From the NCBI GenBank assembly GCA_002786025.1, contig NHNW01000049.1, positions 62,001-126,000 on the forward strand: a DNA stretch of 64,000 nt, given 5' to 3'. Within the stretch, counting starts at the first letter, position 1, and each line of letters starts with the position of its first letter. The position numbers and the translations under genes are program-made. The DNA is from Zasmidium citrigriseum. Taxonomy: Eukaryota; Ascomycota; Dothideomycetes; Mycosphaerellales; Mycosphaerellaceae. Shown one piece after another: positions 44,097 to 55,335 of this stretch. The notes below the pieces were generated by a model that saw only the letters and a list, made by a program, of their open reading frames with translations, searched no databases and had not been told where the DNA came from.

Positions 44097-45200
44097 ATGC
44101 CTCACAGCGAAGCAGTCAATCTGAGAACAGTTTCAGCAATCCTCAACTACAGCGACCCAACAGCCTTCCCAAACAGCAAAGAGACAATCTCACTCGGCGC
44201 CGCAAGCGCAAAGCTCCGAAAACAAGATCCGCGCATCACAACCATCACGGACGTCAAATCTGGCAACGAAGATTTCCGTCTCGATAAGAATGGATTCCAG
44301 TACCTGTCCAAGCCAACTTCCCTAAAGCCCGAGAACTTCACCAATGCCGAGCATGTGAAATCTCATTACTACCCTGAAGTAGTGGAGATCATCAAAGGCG
44401 TCACGGGTGCGAGCAGTGTCCTTTGTGAGAGTCATCTTGTGAGGTTGAGTACATGGGAGGAGGCACAGGAGGAAGCGGAAAGAGTTAGGAAGAACGAGGG
44501 CGAGGATGGAATGTGTCAGTTGATGAATCCCGTTAGGACGACACATGTGAGTTTGGAAAGAGCTTCGTAGCTATTATGGGGCGGTCTTCTGACCATTCCG
44601 TCTTGCTGCAGGTCGACCAGAGTGATCTAGGCGCCGAGCAGACCCTTCGGAAACGTTTTGGTAATGAGGAAGCTGAGAGATTGATGAAAAGGCGATGGGG
44701 CAAGTACTTGATCCGGTCTCGGCATTCTGTGCTCATGCTAAACATGTCATCAACAGCCATCATGAACCTCTGGCGCCCAATTCGTCCCATCAAGCGAGAT
44801 CCCCTCGCGGTCTGCGACTACCGCACCCTCTCCGTACCCAATGACCTCACCGCGATCGATCTCGTCATTCCAAACCACGGCGAGCAGAAAGGTTTCGGAC
44901 GTCCGTGGATGGATGGGAAGACGAAGAATGTAATCGAGCGATGGGATGTCAAGTATAACCCAAAGCAGAAGGTAAGTACCTTAGAGGAGCTTCGGGCGAG
45001 GGTCTAGGCGCTGACTCGAAACGCAGTGGTACTTTCGATCTAACATGCAGCCTGATGAGTGCATTTTGATCAAGATCTTTGATGCAAGGAGGGATGGCAC
45101 GGCGAGATGTTGCCCTCATTCCTCGTTTCAGACGGAGGCGGACGAAGGTCCGGCTAGGGAAAGCATCGAAGTAAGGACTCTTGTCTTCTGGGATAAATGA
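44097..45200 (+). CDS. CmcJ/NvfI-family protein (AsaB/GA4-desaturase-like), four exons
   Basis: Exons 44097..44546, 44612..44699, 44757..44971 and 45027..45200 give 308 aa. Conserved family blocks are VKSHYYPEVVEIIKGVTGASSV, RRW-AIMNLWRPI-RPIKRDPLAVCDYRTL and KWYFRSNMQPDECILIKIFDAR, then PHSSFQTEADEGPARESIEVRTLVFWD. The family is named for the cephamycin 7-alpha-methoxylation component CmcJ and the fungal meroterpenoid enzyme NvfI. Members include Fe/2-oxoglutarate-type isomerising oxygenases. The second intron begins GCAAGT instead of GT. Only the GC-AG reading restores the conserved RRWAIMNLWRPI. The gene is not next to a PKS, NRPS or terpene synthase. Confidence 0.87.
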
Positions 45201-45431
45201 TTCAGTATCAGGTTCGAGTCATTAAATGAATTCATAATTGTCTTTCGAGGTCACATCCACCCGTATCTCAGTGGTATGTAGGATCCTGTGTACTCACGCT
45301 CTTCCGCTCAGGTAAGAGATTTAGCTCTCTCCACGTGAGGCTGAGTGGAGAGCACGCGCTTGTCGGCCATTGAAGGGCTTGATACACTCTCATCCCGTAC
45401 ATATGAACATAACAGCTACCCATGCGAGATC

Positions 45432-47150
45432 TCAGCGTCGCCGGGGTAGATCTCGACTAGATCGATCAAAGCTCTTCGGCGTGTCTTGCTCAGGCGGAAG
45501 ATGTCGTTTCGAACCACGTCTCGGCGGCTCAGGAATATCCGATGTTGACATCTGCAAGGCCGCCGATGTCGAAAGCCCTGCCCCTCTCGTAGATCTCATG
45601 AAGTAGAAGTAATCATTCTCGTCCCCTGTGACAGGCTGACGGTACTGTGCCGGATGACGAAGACTTTCGTCATCAATGATTGGCTTCGGTCCCGTTGTGG
45701 CTTTGGCTGTGCGACGTACGTTCTGGTCGTTCGATTGGCGCTGTCGAAGAGGATTCGCTGGGGAGGCAACCTTTGGTTGGAGTCTAGAGGGCGTCGATGC
45801 AGATTGGCGAGGGCCGAGAGCATGCTCCGGTGCAGTCAGCAACTGATCCTGTCGCTCCGATAGCAGCCTGTCTTGATGCACACTGAACGTAGCTCTGGCG
45901 GACCGACGAGTATGTGAAGACTCGACCGGAGACTCTTGATCTTGGATCTCTTGGAGAGAAGGTAGGATGTCGTAGAGGGGAGCTCGTGTCTGCGGCAACT
46001 GTCCAACGCTTCGAATGTGTCGAAAGCTCTGCTCGACTCGTTCGTCTAAGCCCCTAAGATAACCTGTGAAGAAGGCTCTTGTCTGGTCTTCGTCTATATC
46101 TCTCGTCAAGTCCAGTAGACCAGGCGCACTCCGCACTGAGCGCTGTGCTGGGGCCTCATGAATCGGCTTGGGGATTACTCGGCCCTGTTGATCTTTCACG
46201 TTACGATACTGCGGACTTTGCGGCCCGTTGGTATCAAATGCAGCCGAGGTTTGTCGATTCTCATTAGCTTGCACATTGGAGTCGGTGGGCTGATCTGGCT
46301 GATTGGACACTAGGACAGGTTCTTGCCGCAGGGTACTCCTGCTTTGCCGTCGAGTGTCGTCTTCCGTGGGCCGAGCGCGGGCAGCAGTATTCTGTAACAT
46401 AAGGCCTCCACGAGGTTCGGTGTAAAGACGGGGTTCCAGGTCTAGGCGAAGTACTTCGTCCATGCTCGGTTGAAAGGCGGCAGACATGAGCATCAGGCTG
46501 CTTCGATTGGAGGGGAGCTCAAGTTCGGTCGACGGCTCGGAGCGCACGTCATTGATGTCCGCAAATGAGCCCTTGTACCGAAGATGTTTCTCAAGGCGCT
46601 CAGTCAATTCCTGATCTTCATGCTCGCTGACAGATCCATCCGATCGGATCTTTTTTACCGTCTGTACTATCCGGCGTGCGTTTCGCCGTGGTTCTTCGTG
46701 CCCTGGTGGAAACCTGTCTGACTGTATCTCATGCATGAAGCGAAGTGCAAAGTTTCCTTGCTGCTGATGCAGTTGGTCTCTGAGTTCGCAGATCTCCGCC
46801 TTCTTCCACCTCCATTTTATTCGAGTACCCAGCGAAATACCGTTACCATGACGTTGCCTCCTCTTGAACGGCTGGAGAATGCGGTCGAGTTCTCTGCAAG
46901 TCTCTTCGAAGATGAGAAGCTCTGCCCGAAGGTCATCCAGTTCTCCGTAAGGGTAGTGCTCTTCGAGACGACCAGAGGAATTGTAGAATCGGTGGAGCTT
47001 GTCGAGGGCGCTTCTGCAGGCGCGAAGATTCGAATTCGCAACTCGAATATGGCGCGGTGCGTTTTTGATATCACTGAGATACTCGCAGACGTCCTTGCTG
47101 CGGGTCAAGGCTGTGAGAAGCACAGAAACGATGGACAAGGGATCCACCAT
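45432..47150 (-). CDS. Protein with a fungal STAND-type N-terminal helical domain and a disordered tail
   Basis: A 572-aa single-exon frame. The first ~150 residues open MVDPLSIVSVLLTALTRSKDVCEYL and continue as amphipathic helices (APRHIRVANSNLRACRSALDKLHRF, LDDLRAELLIFEETCRELDRIL). This is the layout of the N-terminal effector-like domain found at the front of many fungal NACHT/NB-ARC or ankyrin proteins. No P-loop, NACHT, WD40 or ankyrin part follows. The remaining ~400 residues are low-complexity (Ser/Arg/Gln/Pro-rich) and end in a basic PRRR tail. It may be a free-standing adaptor to such receptors or a truncated derivative. The stop is natural, with no evidence of a frameshift. Confidence 0.65.
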   Translation of the reverse strand: MVDPLSIVSVLLTALTRSKDVCEYLSDIKNAPRHIRVANSNLRACRSALDKLHRFYNSSGRLEEHYPYGELDDLRAELLIFEETCRELDRILQPFKRRQRHGNGISLGTRIKWRWKKAEICELRDQLHQQQGNFALRFMHEIQSDRFPPGHEEPRRNARRIVQTVKKIRSDGSVSEHEDQELTERLEKHLRYKGSFADINDVRSEPSTELELPSNRSSLMLMSAAFQPSMDEVLRLDLEPRLYTEPRGGLMLQNTAARARPTEDDTRRQSRSTLRQEPVLVSNQPDQPTDSNVQANENRQTSAAFDTNGPQSPQYRNVKDQQGRVIPKPIHEAPAQRSVRSAPGLLDLTRDIDEDQTRAFFTGYLRGLDERVEQSFRHIRSVGQLPQTRAPLYDILPSLQEIQDQESPVESSHTRRSARATFSVHQDRLLSERQDQLLTAPEHALGPRQSASTPSRLQPKVASPANPLRQRQSNDQNVRRTAKATTGPKPIIDDESLRHPAQYRQPVTGDENDYFYFMRSTRGAGLSTSAALQMSTSDIPEPPRRGSKRHLPPEQDTPKSFDRSSRDLPRRR

Positions 47151-48476
47151 AGCTCGGACTGGAGATAGTCACACAAACTTTGGTTGGGGTCCCACAAGGT
47201 GCGAGGGAGGGGAAACAAAGAAATGAAGGAGGCGGGAGAAGAAGACTTGTGCTGCCATTGGTGTGCGGCCTCGTGGCGTACACCATCATGACCTTCGCTG
47301 CACTGCCGCGGAGACAACAGTCAGGCCAAGACGGATGCCTGATATGGGGCTGAGAGGGAGGCGATCAGACGGGCAGCGAATTACGAGGTTGAGGCGCCCG
47401 AATTGTGAAGGACTTGTGGGCGTGCATCATGTCGAGGGCGGCCCCTCGCTGCGCATTGGCACCGCCGGAATGCAATCGCCCTTGCCGCCATTGCCGCCAG
47501 TAAAGACAATTCTTCCAGAGAATGTCATGAATGTATGTAGGAGACAAGACTCTGAGGCTGACGGGGGAGTAATTGTAGAAGTGCAAGTTGATGAAGAAGG
47601 CGGACCTCGAGGAGGTGAAGTCGCAAGACGCGGTGGACCGTGCGCTGCGCGGACCCACATGGATTCTCTCACGCGTCACTGACTTCTTCAACACTTAAAC
47701 ATCATCGGAACAAGGTCAACAAACATCTTTCTCGTCGTGGGCAACGGGTAAACAGCCAGACGAAACTCTCTGACGCCTTTTCGAAACCTCATAAGGCCTT
47801 GCAGTAGGGCTGTACCGAGCATGGCGATACCGCATGCTACCTAACAACAAAGTGTCTGGTTGAATAAGGATCATCAGCACGTGTGCCCGCCCGAAGAAGC
47901 GATGGAAAATGACAGTCGGGAGCAGCAGCGCAAAGACCATCGCGCCGCCAACGAAGTCTGAAGAGAGCAGGACATGCCGCCGAGAACCCGAGTTTCAAAA
48001 CCCGAACGTATGAGACAGCTTAGCCCAAGCATGAAGTCATTCCATGTGAGAGCATTTGATCAACTAATACTCTTTGGCCCCTAGAACACCTCATGCGACT
48101 TGGGCTGGTGTTTACCTCCTTGAGATTCTTCACGACCTGTTAATCGTGTAGGACCCCTGAATCCGATGTCACGCCGTCGGCGTTTTCAATGCTCAGCCTG
48201 CCTGACTGCCACGAACCTCCAAGCAGCGCTATGCCATGGAAGACTCGGTCGACTTCTCGGCAAGATTCAATGCCAGACAACCAATGCCCATCTTGGGGAA
48301 GTATCAGGCAAGGTGGAGATTTCAATGACTTCGTTCGACCACGAGCTGTGACGAGAAGTAGTCTTCCCCTACGAGCATAAAATCTGCAGGTTCGACCACA
48401 ATTTTACGCCCCATTGAAAGACATCAGCTCTGCCTCCTTCACTCGCCTCTGCATATCAGCATCCCTGACCTTCACG
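47151..48476. other. Large intergenic gap
   Basis: About 1.3 kb between divergent genes. Overlapping open frames on both strands around 47260-47690 lack motifs. I see no gene here. Confidence 0.45.
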
Positions 48477-49066
48477 ATGAAGGCCTCGCTCGTTGCTTTG
48501 TTCTGTCTTTCGTCTGTAACGGGGTCGTTGGCAGCCCCGATAATCGATCGGCACACCACTCCTCTCGAATTAGCAAACGACAAACGCCAGCCCGCTCCCC
48601 CTACCAAATGGTTTAGTAAGTCGATCATACCTACAGCTTTCTCCTTGACTGTGTGCTAATATATCCTTAAGATGGCCAACCTGTCAGTCCGATCAACCCG
48701 GTGAAAGTCGATAAGCGCTTTCTTAGCGATCTTTGGGACAAATACGTGAGCTTCTGGAGTGAGCCTAGAACCATGCCCCTTCGACGTGCGGCCCATATGC
48801 TAACGGTCCGGTCGCTGTAGGGGACGGCGGTGGCCCGGCAGAGTAGCTTGGCTGATTGGAGACGGGTTGGTGAGCGAGGCGACCATTTCCTTTGTTGCTC
48901 CTTTATTGCATTGCTGACCTTCCATATTACAGACAACGGCAACACAGAGGCTACATACTTACTGCGCCCTCTAATTGAACCAACCGATCATGTCTCTCCC
49001 TACCTCCCGTTGACACTCACCACCCAGTGTGGCCTCCATCTATCACAAGATTGTTTCCGGTCATGA
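48477..49066 (+). CDS. Small secreted protein with two KR processing sites, four exons
   Basis: Exons 48477..48615, 48672..48745, 48821..48869 and 48933..49066 give 131 aa. All introns have GT-AG ends (56, 75 and 63 bp, the last with a CTGAC branch site). The N-terminus MKASLVALFCLSSVTGSLA is a clear signal peptide. Lys-Arg pairs follow at ~36-37 (ELANDKR) and ~61-62 (KVDKR), which would release a ~24-residue Pro-rich peptide containing PPTKWFNGQPVSP and a C-terminal part starting FLSDLWDKYG. Only two cysteines lie near the end. Kex2-type processing is an inference. It is unknown as a family and adjoins the catabolic-type gene set. The 3' coding end overlaps the convergent SDR by 50 bp. The last exon is the least certain. 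Confidence 0.5.
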
Positions 49067-50169
49067 ACGAAGACGCCCGGCTCAGAAGAAACAGTCCAGC
49101 GCTCTTGAACTCATCTGGTCTTCCCAAACGATGCATCATGTTCTCACTTTCCCACGTTTCTTGGAGATTCGGCACCTCCGCCAAGTTCTTCTTCACCATT
49201 GGAGTCATCACATGTCCAGGACTTAGGCAATTGACCCTGATACCACCGGTTCCGTCCTCCTTCACGCCGCTCCACTCCATCGCCAAGTTCCTCGCAAGCT
49301 GGATTACGGCCGCTTTGCTGGAATTGTACACCGGCGACAACAACCCCTTGTTGGCGATCAGACCGCTCATGGAAGACACGATGGCGATGCTGCCCTGGCA
49401 TTTGTACTTCATCATATTCCTCGCGGCACTGGTGGCTGATTGGAAGACGCCGCCGTAGTTCACTCTCATCATACTGATGAGGTCATCAGTGGTGTATTCC
49501 ACGGCCGGCGTAATCTGCTGAACACCGGCTGCGGCCATGAGACCATCCAGTCGACCGTGTTCGTCGGCGATGGTTGAGAACACCTGGTCCAGATGGTCGG
49601 TCTCGCTGACGTCTACACGTTTGTAGTGTAGCTCTCCGCCCCATTCAGGTACGACTCGTTGCTCCGCTTCCTGCCAATCGCTGCTTGGCTCTGGCGCTCG
49701 GTCTACGCAGTAAACTTGACACACGTTAGCATTTGAATACTGCATTCACGAACATCTGGGGCTGACCTTTTCCTCCAGCTTCAACAAGTCCTTCGGCCAT
49801 GGCCAGTCCAATGCCACTTGCACCGCCTGTAACGATGAAGACCCGGCCTTTCAGATCAAAGTCCGCAAGCCTCTTCTGTCCCACGGATTCCATTGGGCCT
49901 ACTGCATGGACTTCTCCGCCCTTATTGTCCACCTCCATTTGCCGAGCGGCTGCTTGGGTGTGGAATGAACGACATCTGTGTTCGTCGTCAAATGCTCGCA
50001 AGCCGGGTGCAAGGGAGGGACTTGGGCGGTCTGTGAATGACCCAGTACATGTCTTGTGCTTTGAAGTTGTTGATTTGATCAAAGACCTGATCGGTAAAGA
50101 CTTTCTAGGGGCTCCTCGGACATATCGAGCGGCGATTCTCGCCGGTGTGCTGCCACCAATTGTTTTCAT
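49017..50169 (-). CDS. SDR with mitochondrial-type presequence (polyol-dehydrogenase-like)
   Basis: Exons 49767..50169 and 49017..49714 (52-bp intron 49715..49766) give 366 aa. The first ~45 residues are rich in Arg/Lys/Ser and free of acidic residues (TPARIAARYVRGAPRKSLPIRS), which resembles a mitochondrial targeting peptide. A ~50-residue linker follows. The SDR core starts at FDLKGRVFIVTGGASGIG and continues across the intron as GK-VYCVDRAPEP; the acidic residue after strand 2 suggests NAD. SSMSG (Ser) and YNSSKAAV (Tyr/Lys) complete the site, and the C-terminus LVIDGGHTGW is typical. Closest in pattern are D-arabinitol and sorbose-type dehydrogenases, but the substrate is not determined by sequence. 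It starts the run of metabolic genes to 59 kb. Confidence 0.82.
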
Positions 50170-50574
50170 GTTGGGACAATGTCGGGAAATGGCGATGAGA
50201 TGTTAACAAAGAGCAATAGTCTCGACTCGTGAAGGTACAACCACCTTCTCGGCGCATTTTCCTTTGCCAATGATGTAAACAGGTTGTTCGTCGTCATCTT
50301 GGCGGAAGTCGACCTATGAATTGCTTCCGATATCGAAATAGTGGACCCATCCCGCAACATCCTTGACTTGTACGACACAGCGGTGTGATGTGACATCAAG
50401 ATGATTCAAAATGCACGTTCAACTGACATTCGACACAACAGACGTGGGAATGGTTGAACGTACGAGAAAAACTCTGACAGCACGCACAGCGACACATTCA
50501 GATGAAGCCGATTTGCGAAGCAGCCTGATAGCAGACTTTGCCCTCTTCCAAAAATTCTCGAGTTGCATCGACAT
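50170..50574. other. Spacer between the SDR start and the GMC gene end
   Basis: About 400 bp containing the SDR promoter. Nothing else is recognised. Confidence 0.5.
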
Positions 50575-52534
50575 CTACCTGACTCCGGTACCTGAATCGA
50601 TTCGACCAAGGTCATCCGACTTAACACCATTAGCAGCACCGCTCTCATGAGCGGACTGTAAGAGGTACTCCGCGGCCTTCTCAGCAATACCAAACGCCGG
50701 CATCATAGTGTGACCGCTGTGCAGAGTTGGCATAATACTGCAATCAGCAACCCGCAAGTTCTTGACACCGTAGACCCGCAGATATTGATCAACAACAGCC
50801 ATCGGGTCATCCTTCTTGCCCAGCTTACAAGTCCCGCCAGGGTGATACGACGTCGAAGTATACTTCTGCACGTAAGGCTGCCAGTCCTCGTTCGTCTTGT
50901 TCTTGTGGTGATCGGCGCCCGGTGGCCATCCACCCTTGACGATGTCCTTCGTTCCGGCGCCCTCCATGACGAGCTCGTTTGCGAAACGTACGCCTTCGGA
51001 CATCATGAGCAAATCGCGCCTATCGTCCAGGTATCTCGGGTCGACGTAAGGAGGAGCCTTCGGGTCGAGTGTCTTGATCTTGACTTCGCCGCGAGATGCC
51101 AGACCGCAGAGGAAGCAGCACATGCCGAAAGCCCACTGGCCTTCCTTGGGGAAGTCAGTGAACTCTGGTGGCCCGCCGTAGCAGATCGTGTTGAAGAACT
51201 CCAAGTTCGGCTGAGTCTCTGTAAGGTCCAGGGGATCGCGGCCTGGCTTTCTTGAAAAGTTTCGCCATTCCTCACTGTCTCGTTCGAGCCTGTCGCTCAG
51301 CCTTGCAAATCCAAAAGCACCGAACGGAAAACTGGCAAGCCAACCTGACTTGCTCTGCATCCATTCCTTGTGACCGTTCTCATACGCATTCGGATCGTGA
51401 TTGACTCTCGCATCGTCTGTCAGGTCGGCTTCTTTGAGTTCGTAGTACATCCAGATCAGCTGGTGATCCTGGAGGTTCTCGCCGACACCGGGCAAGTCAA
51501 CCAGCACTGGAGCACCAACGGCTTCGAGATCCTTCTTAGGCCCGATTCCAGAGCGCATTAGCATCGCCGGGGAGCAGTAAGTCCCTCCGCAAAGGACGAC
51601 CTCTCGGCTTGCCATCACTTTCGATCCGTTGCCGTTGTCATCAACATATTCGACTCCTTTGGCTTCCAAACTGCCGTCTACGCCTCGCTCAAGGATCACT
51701 TTGTCCACGGTCGCATTGCACATGATGGTAACGTTTGGACGTTCCTTGTCCGCGGTCAGGTAGTCTGCCGCTGTTGTTCGCTTGCCCTCGTATGTCGTTC
51801 TCATGGCGTGGCCACAGCCGTTCGCGGTCTCACCCGTACTGAACATGTCAGGGTGATATTCGAGCCCCTTTGACTTAAAGTTCTCGAACATGCGGTCGGC
51901 GATCGGGATGGGTGGTAACGCAGGTGCAATGTGTAGCGGTCCATCGTAACCGTGGGCATCTTCGACGTGAGGAAACCATTCTTTGGGGTGGAATGTTTCT
52001 GCCTACATCTCACGTTAGTCCATGACAGAGATGGATCGTACGTTGAAGACCTACCTTCTTCATTGCTCGAAACATCTCATCGCCACTCCATTCCGGAAAG
52101 CCCCAATCATCATAGTCCTGTTTAACTCCACGAACACAAATTGTGCCGTTTACACCGCTGCTGCCTCCCAACATCCTTCCTCTTGGAAGTTCGCATTTTC
52201 TTCCGTGAAGTCCAGCTTGCGGAGTAGATACGATGTTCCAGTCAGTGGGACCAGAATGATTCTTGGTCCAGCTACAATAAAACATTAGCCGTCGCCTCAC
52301 TAATATCGCGCATAGACATACTCACGCTCCGGGCATGTGAACATCATCCATATCCTTGCTGGGACTCCCAGCCTCGAGCAACAGGATCCTCAGGCTGGGG
52401 TCTTCCGACAGTCGAGCAGCAATGACCGGACCAGCTGTCCCTCCGCTAGAGCACGTCAACGTCAACACTTGTCGCAAAAGTCCATATATCGATCAAACGT
52501 ACCCGCAAATGATGTAGTCGTAACTAGCCGCCAT
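50575..52534 (-). CDS. GMC-family FAD oxidoreductase (alcohol oxidase/choline-dehydrogenase type)
   Basis: Exons 52503..52534, 52326..52445, 52055..52271 and 50575..52002 give 598 aa. The four introns' frame sums agree. A FAD-dependent oxidase or dehydrogenase of primary alcohols or related groups. Landmarks are the dinucleotide motif CGGGTAGPV (split by the first intron), ARLSEDPSLRILLLEAG, the GMC signature RGRMLGGSSGVNG, AREVVLCGGTYCSPAMLMRSGIGP (second signature) and the catalytic pair His in SYHPGGTCKLG and His in LHSGHTMMPAFG. There is no secretion signal, so it is intracellular, and no PTS1 (it ends in GTGVR). It lies between an SDR and an acyl-CoA synthetase, fitting an alcohol-to-acid-to-CoA sequence of steps. 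Confidence 0.92.
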
Positions 52535-53204
52535 GCTTCAGGCTGTGGTAAGAATGAATTCTGCAACGTCGTTCTCAATCCCAACAAGTAAATATATAAA
52601 TCGATTAGTTGTTTAATGACTGAAAAGAAGCACAATATAAAGGATAGCATCGTCGTAGAGCACAAGACCAGCTCTGTTGCATCTGGAGCGGGGGTTGCGA
52701 AGCATGCGAGCTGTGAGGGACATGCTCGAAACGAGGCATTGCGTAGACGTTCGCCCAGGATCTGATGCTTAGCTGTCAATCTTTGACCCAGATCTGGTAT
52801 TTGATCAGATACAAAGGAAGTATTCGACAAATCAGATTCGTCCACTTGAGAGCTCTAGATCAGTCCATGGTCGTTGGACTCACGTGCGAGGGGAGGGGAT
52901 GTTGCCTCCGCTGCGCCGAGACGGTCTTCAGATCTGAAGGACCAAGCTCTCACGGGCTGTAAGCCTCAGCATCATTGAACAGGATCTGCAGCAAGCCAGT
53001 TGGAAGGATAGAGAGTGAGGGGTGAAGTGGAAGGTGTCGGGCGGCCAGGCCCGCTCAACCTCACCTCTCGATTAAGCATGTCTTTCGTAGCCTCGCCAAA
53101 AACAGAACATATGGAGCGACGCCGGGCTGCTGGATATCAGGCGGATTCATCCTCCTCAAACGCTCTTTCGCAAAGACAAACGACTGTGCCGCTGCGCCAC
53201 GTGC
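52535..53204. other. Intergenic between GMC and acyl-CoA synthetase genes
   Basis: About 670 bp, promoter of the GMC gene. AT-rich at 52570-52640. Nothing else is seen. Confidence 0.5.
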
Positions 53205-55335
53205 CTACAGCAGGCTTTTCACCGTCTTCCGCAAATCAGGCTTCGAGACCTTGCCACTCGTCGTCTTGGGCCACTCATCAGGTGCTTTGCCGTCTCGAAG
53301 CCAGAAGAAGTATCTCGGTGCCTTGAACCTCGCCAGCTTTTCCCGAACAAAGGCTCGCAGCTCGTCGTCTGTTGGCTGTTTACAGCCTTGCCGCAATTCG
53401 ACAAAGGCCCCTAGCTCCTCGCCATACTTCTCGTCTGGCACGCCGACGATCGAAGCCTGAACGACGGCTTCGTGTTCGACAAGGCGGTCTTCGATCTCCA
53501 TGGGCGAGATGTTCTCGCCGCCGCGAATGATGAGATCTTTAATGCGGCCGGAGATGACGAAGTAGCCTTCAGGATCGAGAAAGCCTTCGTCACCGGTGTG
53601 CATCCATTTTCGGAGGACAGTGCTGGGATGGACTTAGCCAAAGTGTACGTTTCCTCTGAGAGTCCAATACGAACCCATCGCCAAGACCTCCAACACCACC
53701 GGATTCCAGGTCCTCCTCATGGTATTTCAGAGTTTCATCTGTTTTCTCCTTGTTGTTCAGATATTCCGACATTTGTCTGAATGTCACGATCAGCCAATCT
53801 TCCGTAGATCTCAGAAATCAGACAGACGTACCCATAGCCACTCGCGACAATCTCGCCTTTCTCGCCCCAGGGTAGTACTTTGCCAGTGTCCGGCTGGACA
53901 ATCTTGGCGACGAAATGAGGGAACAACCTTCCTGCCGTCTTGATGCGTTTCTCGTAGGGATCCGTCTCGTGCATCATGGTCACGAATGAGCTGAGTTCAG
54001 TCATGCCCCAGCAGGTGTACAGTCTTGGAACCGGAAACTTCGTCACCTGTTCAAAAACAACATTAGCGTTGCCCACTGCATTTAAGGCCGTCTGGCTTAC
54101 GATTCTTCTCAGAAGCTCCGGTGGCATAGCAGCGCCAGCGATGATGCCGAATTTGATCGTGGACCTAGTACGCGTGTAAGCAAATTTCAATGCCGTGAGT
54201 CTTGATGTCTCGCTACGTACCTGTCGATCGAATCAAACTCCTTCTGCTCCATCTCCGTCACAAACATAGTGGGCACGCCGTAGACTGCCGTACACTTGTA
54301 CTTCTCTATACACTGAAGAGTCTTGCTGGCATTGTAGATCTCGTTTGGTAATACGAGTGCTGAGCCTGCGACTGCACTTGTGCTGATACCTTTGCACCGT
54401 CAGCGACCATGATGGAGTTCATAAATCTCAAAACTCGTACCGACTATCATGCCAAATGAGTGGAAGAGTGGAACAGGCAAACAAATACGATCTTGGTCGG
54501 TCATCCGAGTTTGCTGCCAGATATATCGTCCGCAGTTCATGATGTTGTAGTGAGAAAGAGCGACTGATTTGGGGAGGCCAGTGCTGCCTGAAGATGACAT
54601 CGTCAGTGTTATCCAAACGGTTATGATCCCCGGTTGACTTGCCTGATGTGAACTGTACATTGACCATATCATGCGGCGAGATGTCGACATCTGGTAGTTT
54701 GGAGTTACCGGAGTTTGCGATGTACTCCTCGTACTTGACCGATCGTTCCAGGTGATTGGAAAGGACATACTTGCTCTCCAGATCTTCCATGATAACGAAC
54801 CTCTCGACTGACGGAACTTCTGATGCAATCTTTGGCAAAGTCTTCGTGTTGTCGTAATAGGCGAACCCGGGTGAAGTTACCATCATCTTCGGTCCTGTCT
54901 ACTGTCAGTATAGCTTCAATAGGAGTGGCGTTGATGCAACTTACGAACGATCTTCAGCAAAGCCAACATCTCCGACTCCGTGTACGCATAATTCAGCAAC
55001 ACCAAAGCCGCACCTAATCTCGTACACGCAAAGAACGTTTCGAAGTACTCGGTTCGACTTCCCAGCGATATCGCTACCAAATCGCCTTTGCCAATGCCGT
55101 CCTTGGCCATCGCCCGTGCGAGTTGGATGCTCCTATCTTGAAGCTGCCGGAAGGACATGACTTTGCCTTGCTGGGGATGAGATATGACCGCTGGTCTGTT
55201 GCCTCGAACTTCTGCATGGTGGTCCAAAAGTTCGCTGAATGTCATTGTGAGAGGTACCGGCGTCGCTGGGCCATAGACGATTGAAGGTGGACGTTCATCG
55301 TCCGTGACTCCATTCTTTCTGGTGTTTGAACCCAT
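53205..55335 (-). CDS. Acyl-CoA synthetase / AMP-dependent ligase, eight exons
   Basis: Exons 54945..55335, 54643..54894, 54441..54587, 54221..54389, 54101..54164, 53832..54046, 53675..53776 and 53205..53622 give 585 aa. It activates a carboxylic acid as acyl-AMP and then the CoA ester. Motifs: VQFTSGSTGLPKSVALSH (P-loop, interrupted by an intron after TSG), LYTCWGMTE, GWMHTGDEG-type KWMHTGDEGFLD, GRIKDLIIRGGENISPMEIED (hinge) and the C-terminal KTTSGKVSKPDLRK with the catalytic Lys. Intron 54588..54642 starts GCAAGT, a GC-AG intron. Intron 54047..54100 is in frame. The C-terminus KSLL is not a standard PTS1. The substrate is unknown; the medium-chain/aromatic acid group is the likely range. 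Confidence 0.92.

Noticed and set aside
45250..45320. A CTCAGTGGTA motif resembling a tRNA D-arm.
   Set aside because: No T-loop (GTTCRANNC) at the correct distance downstream and no acceptor stem.
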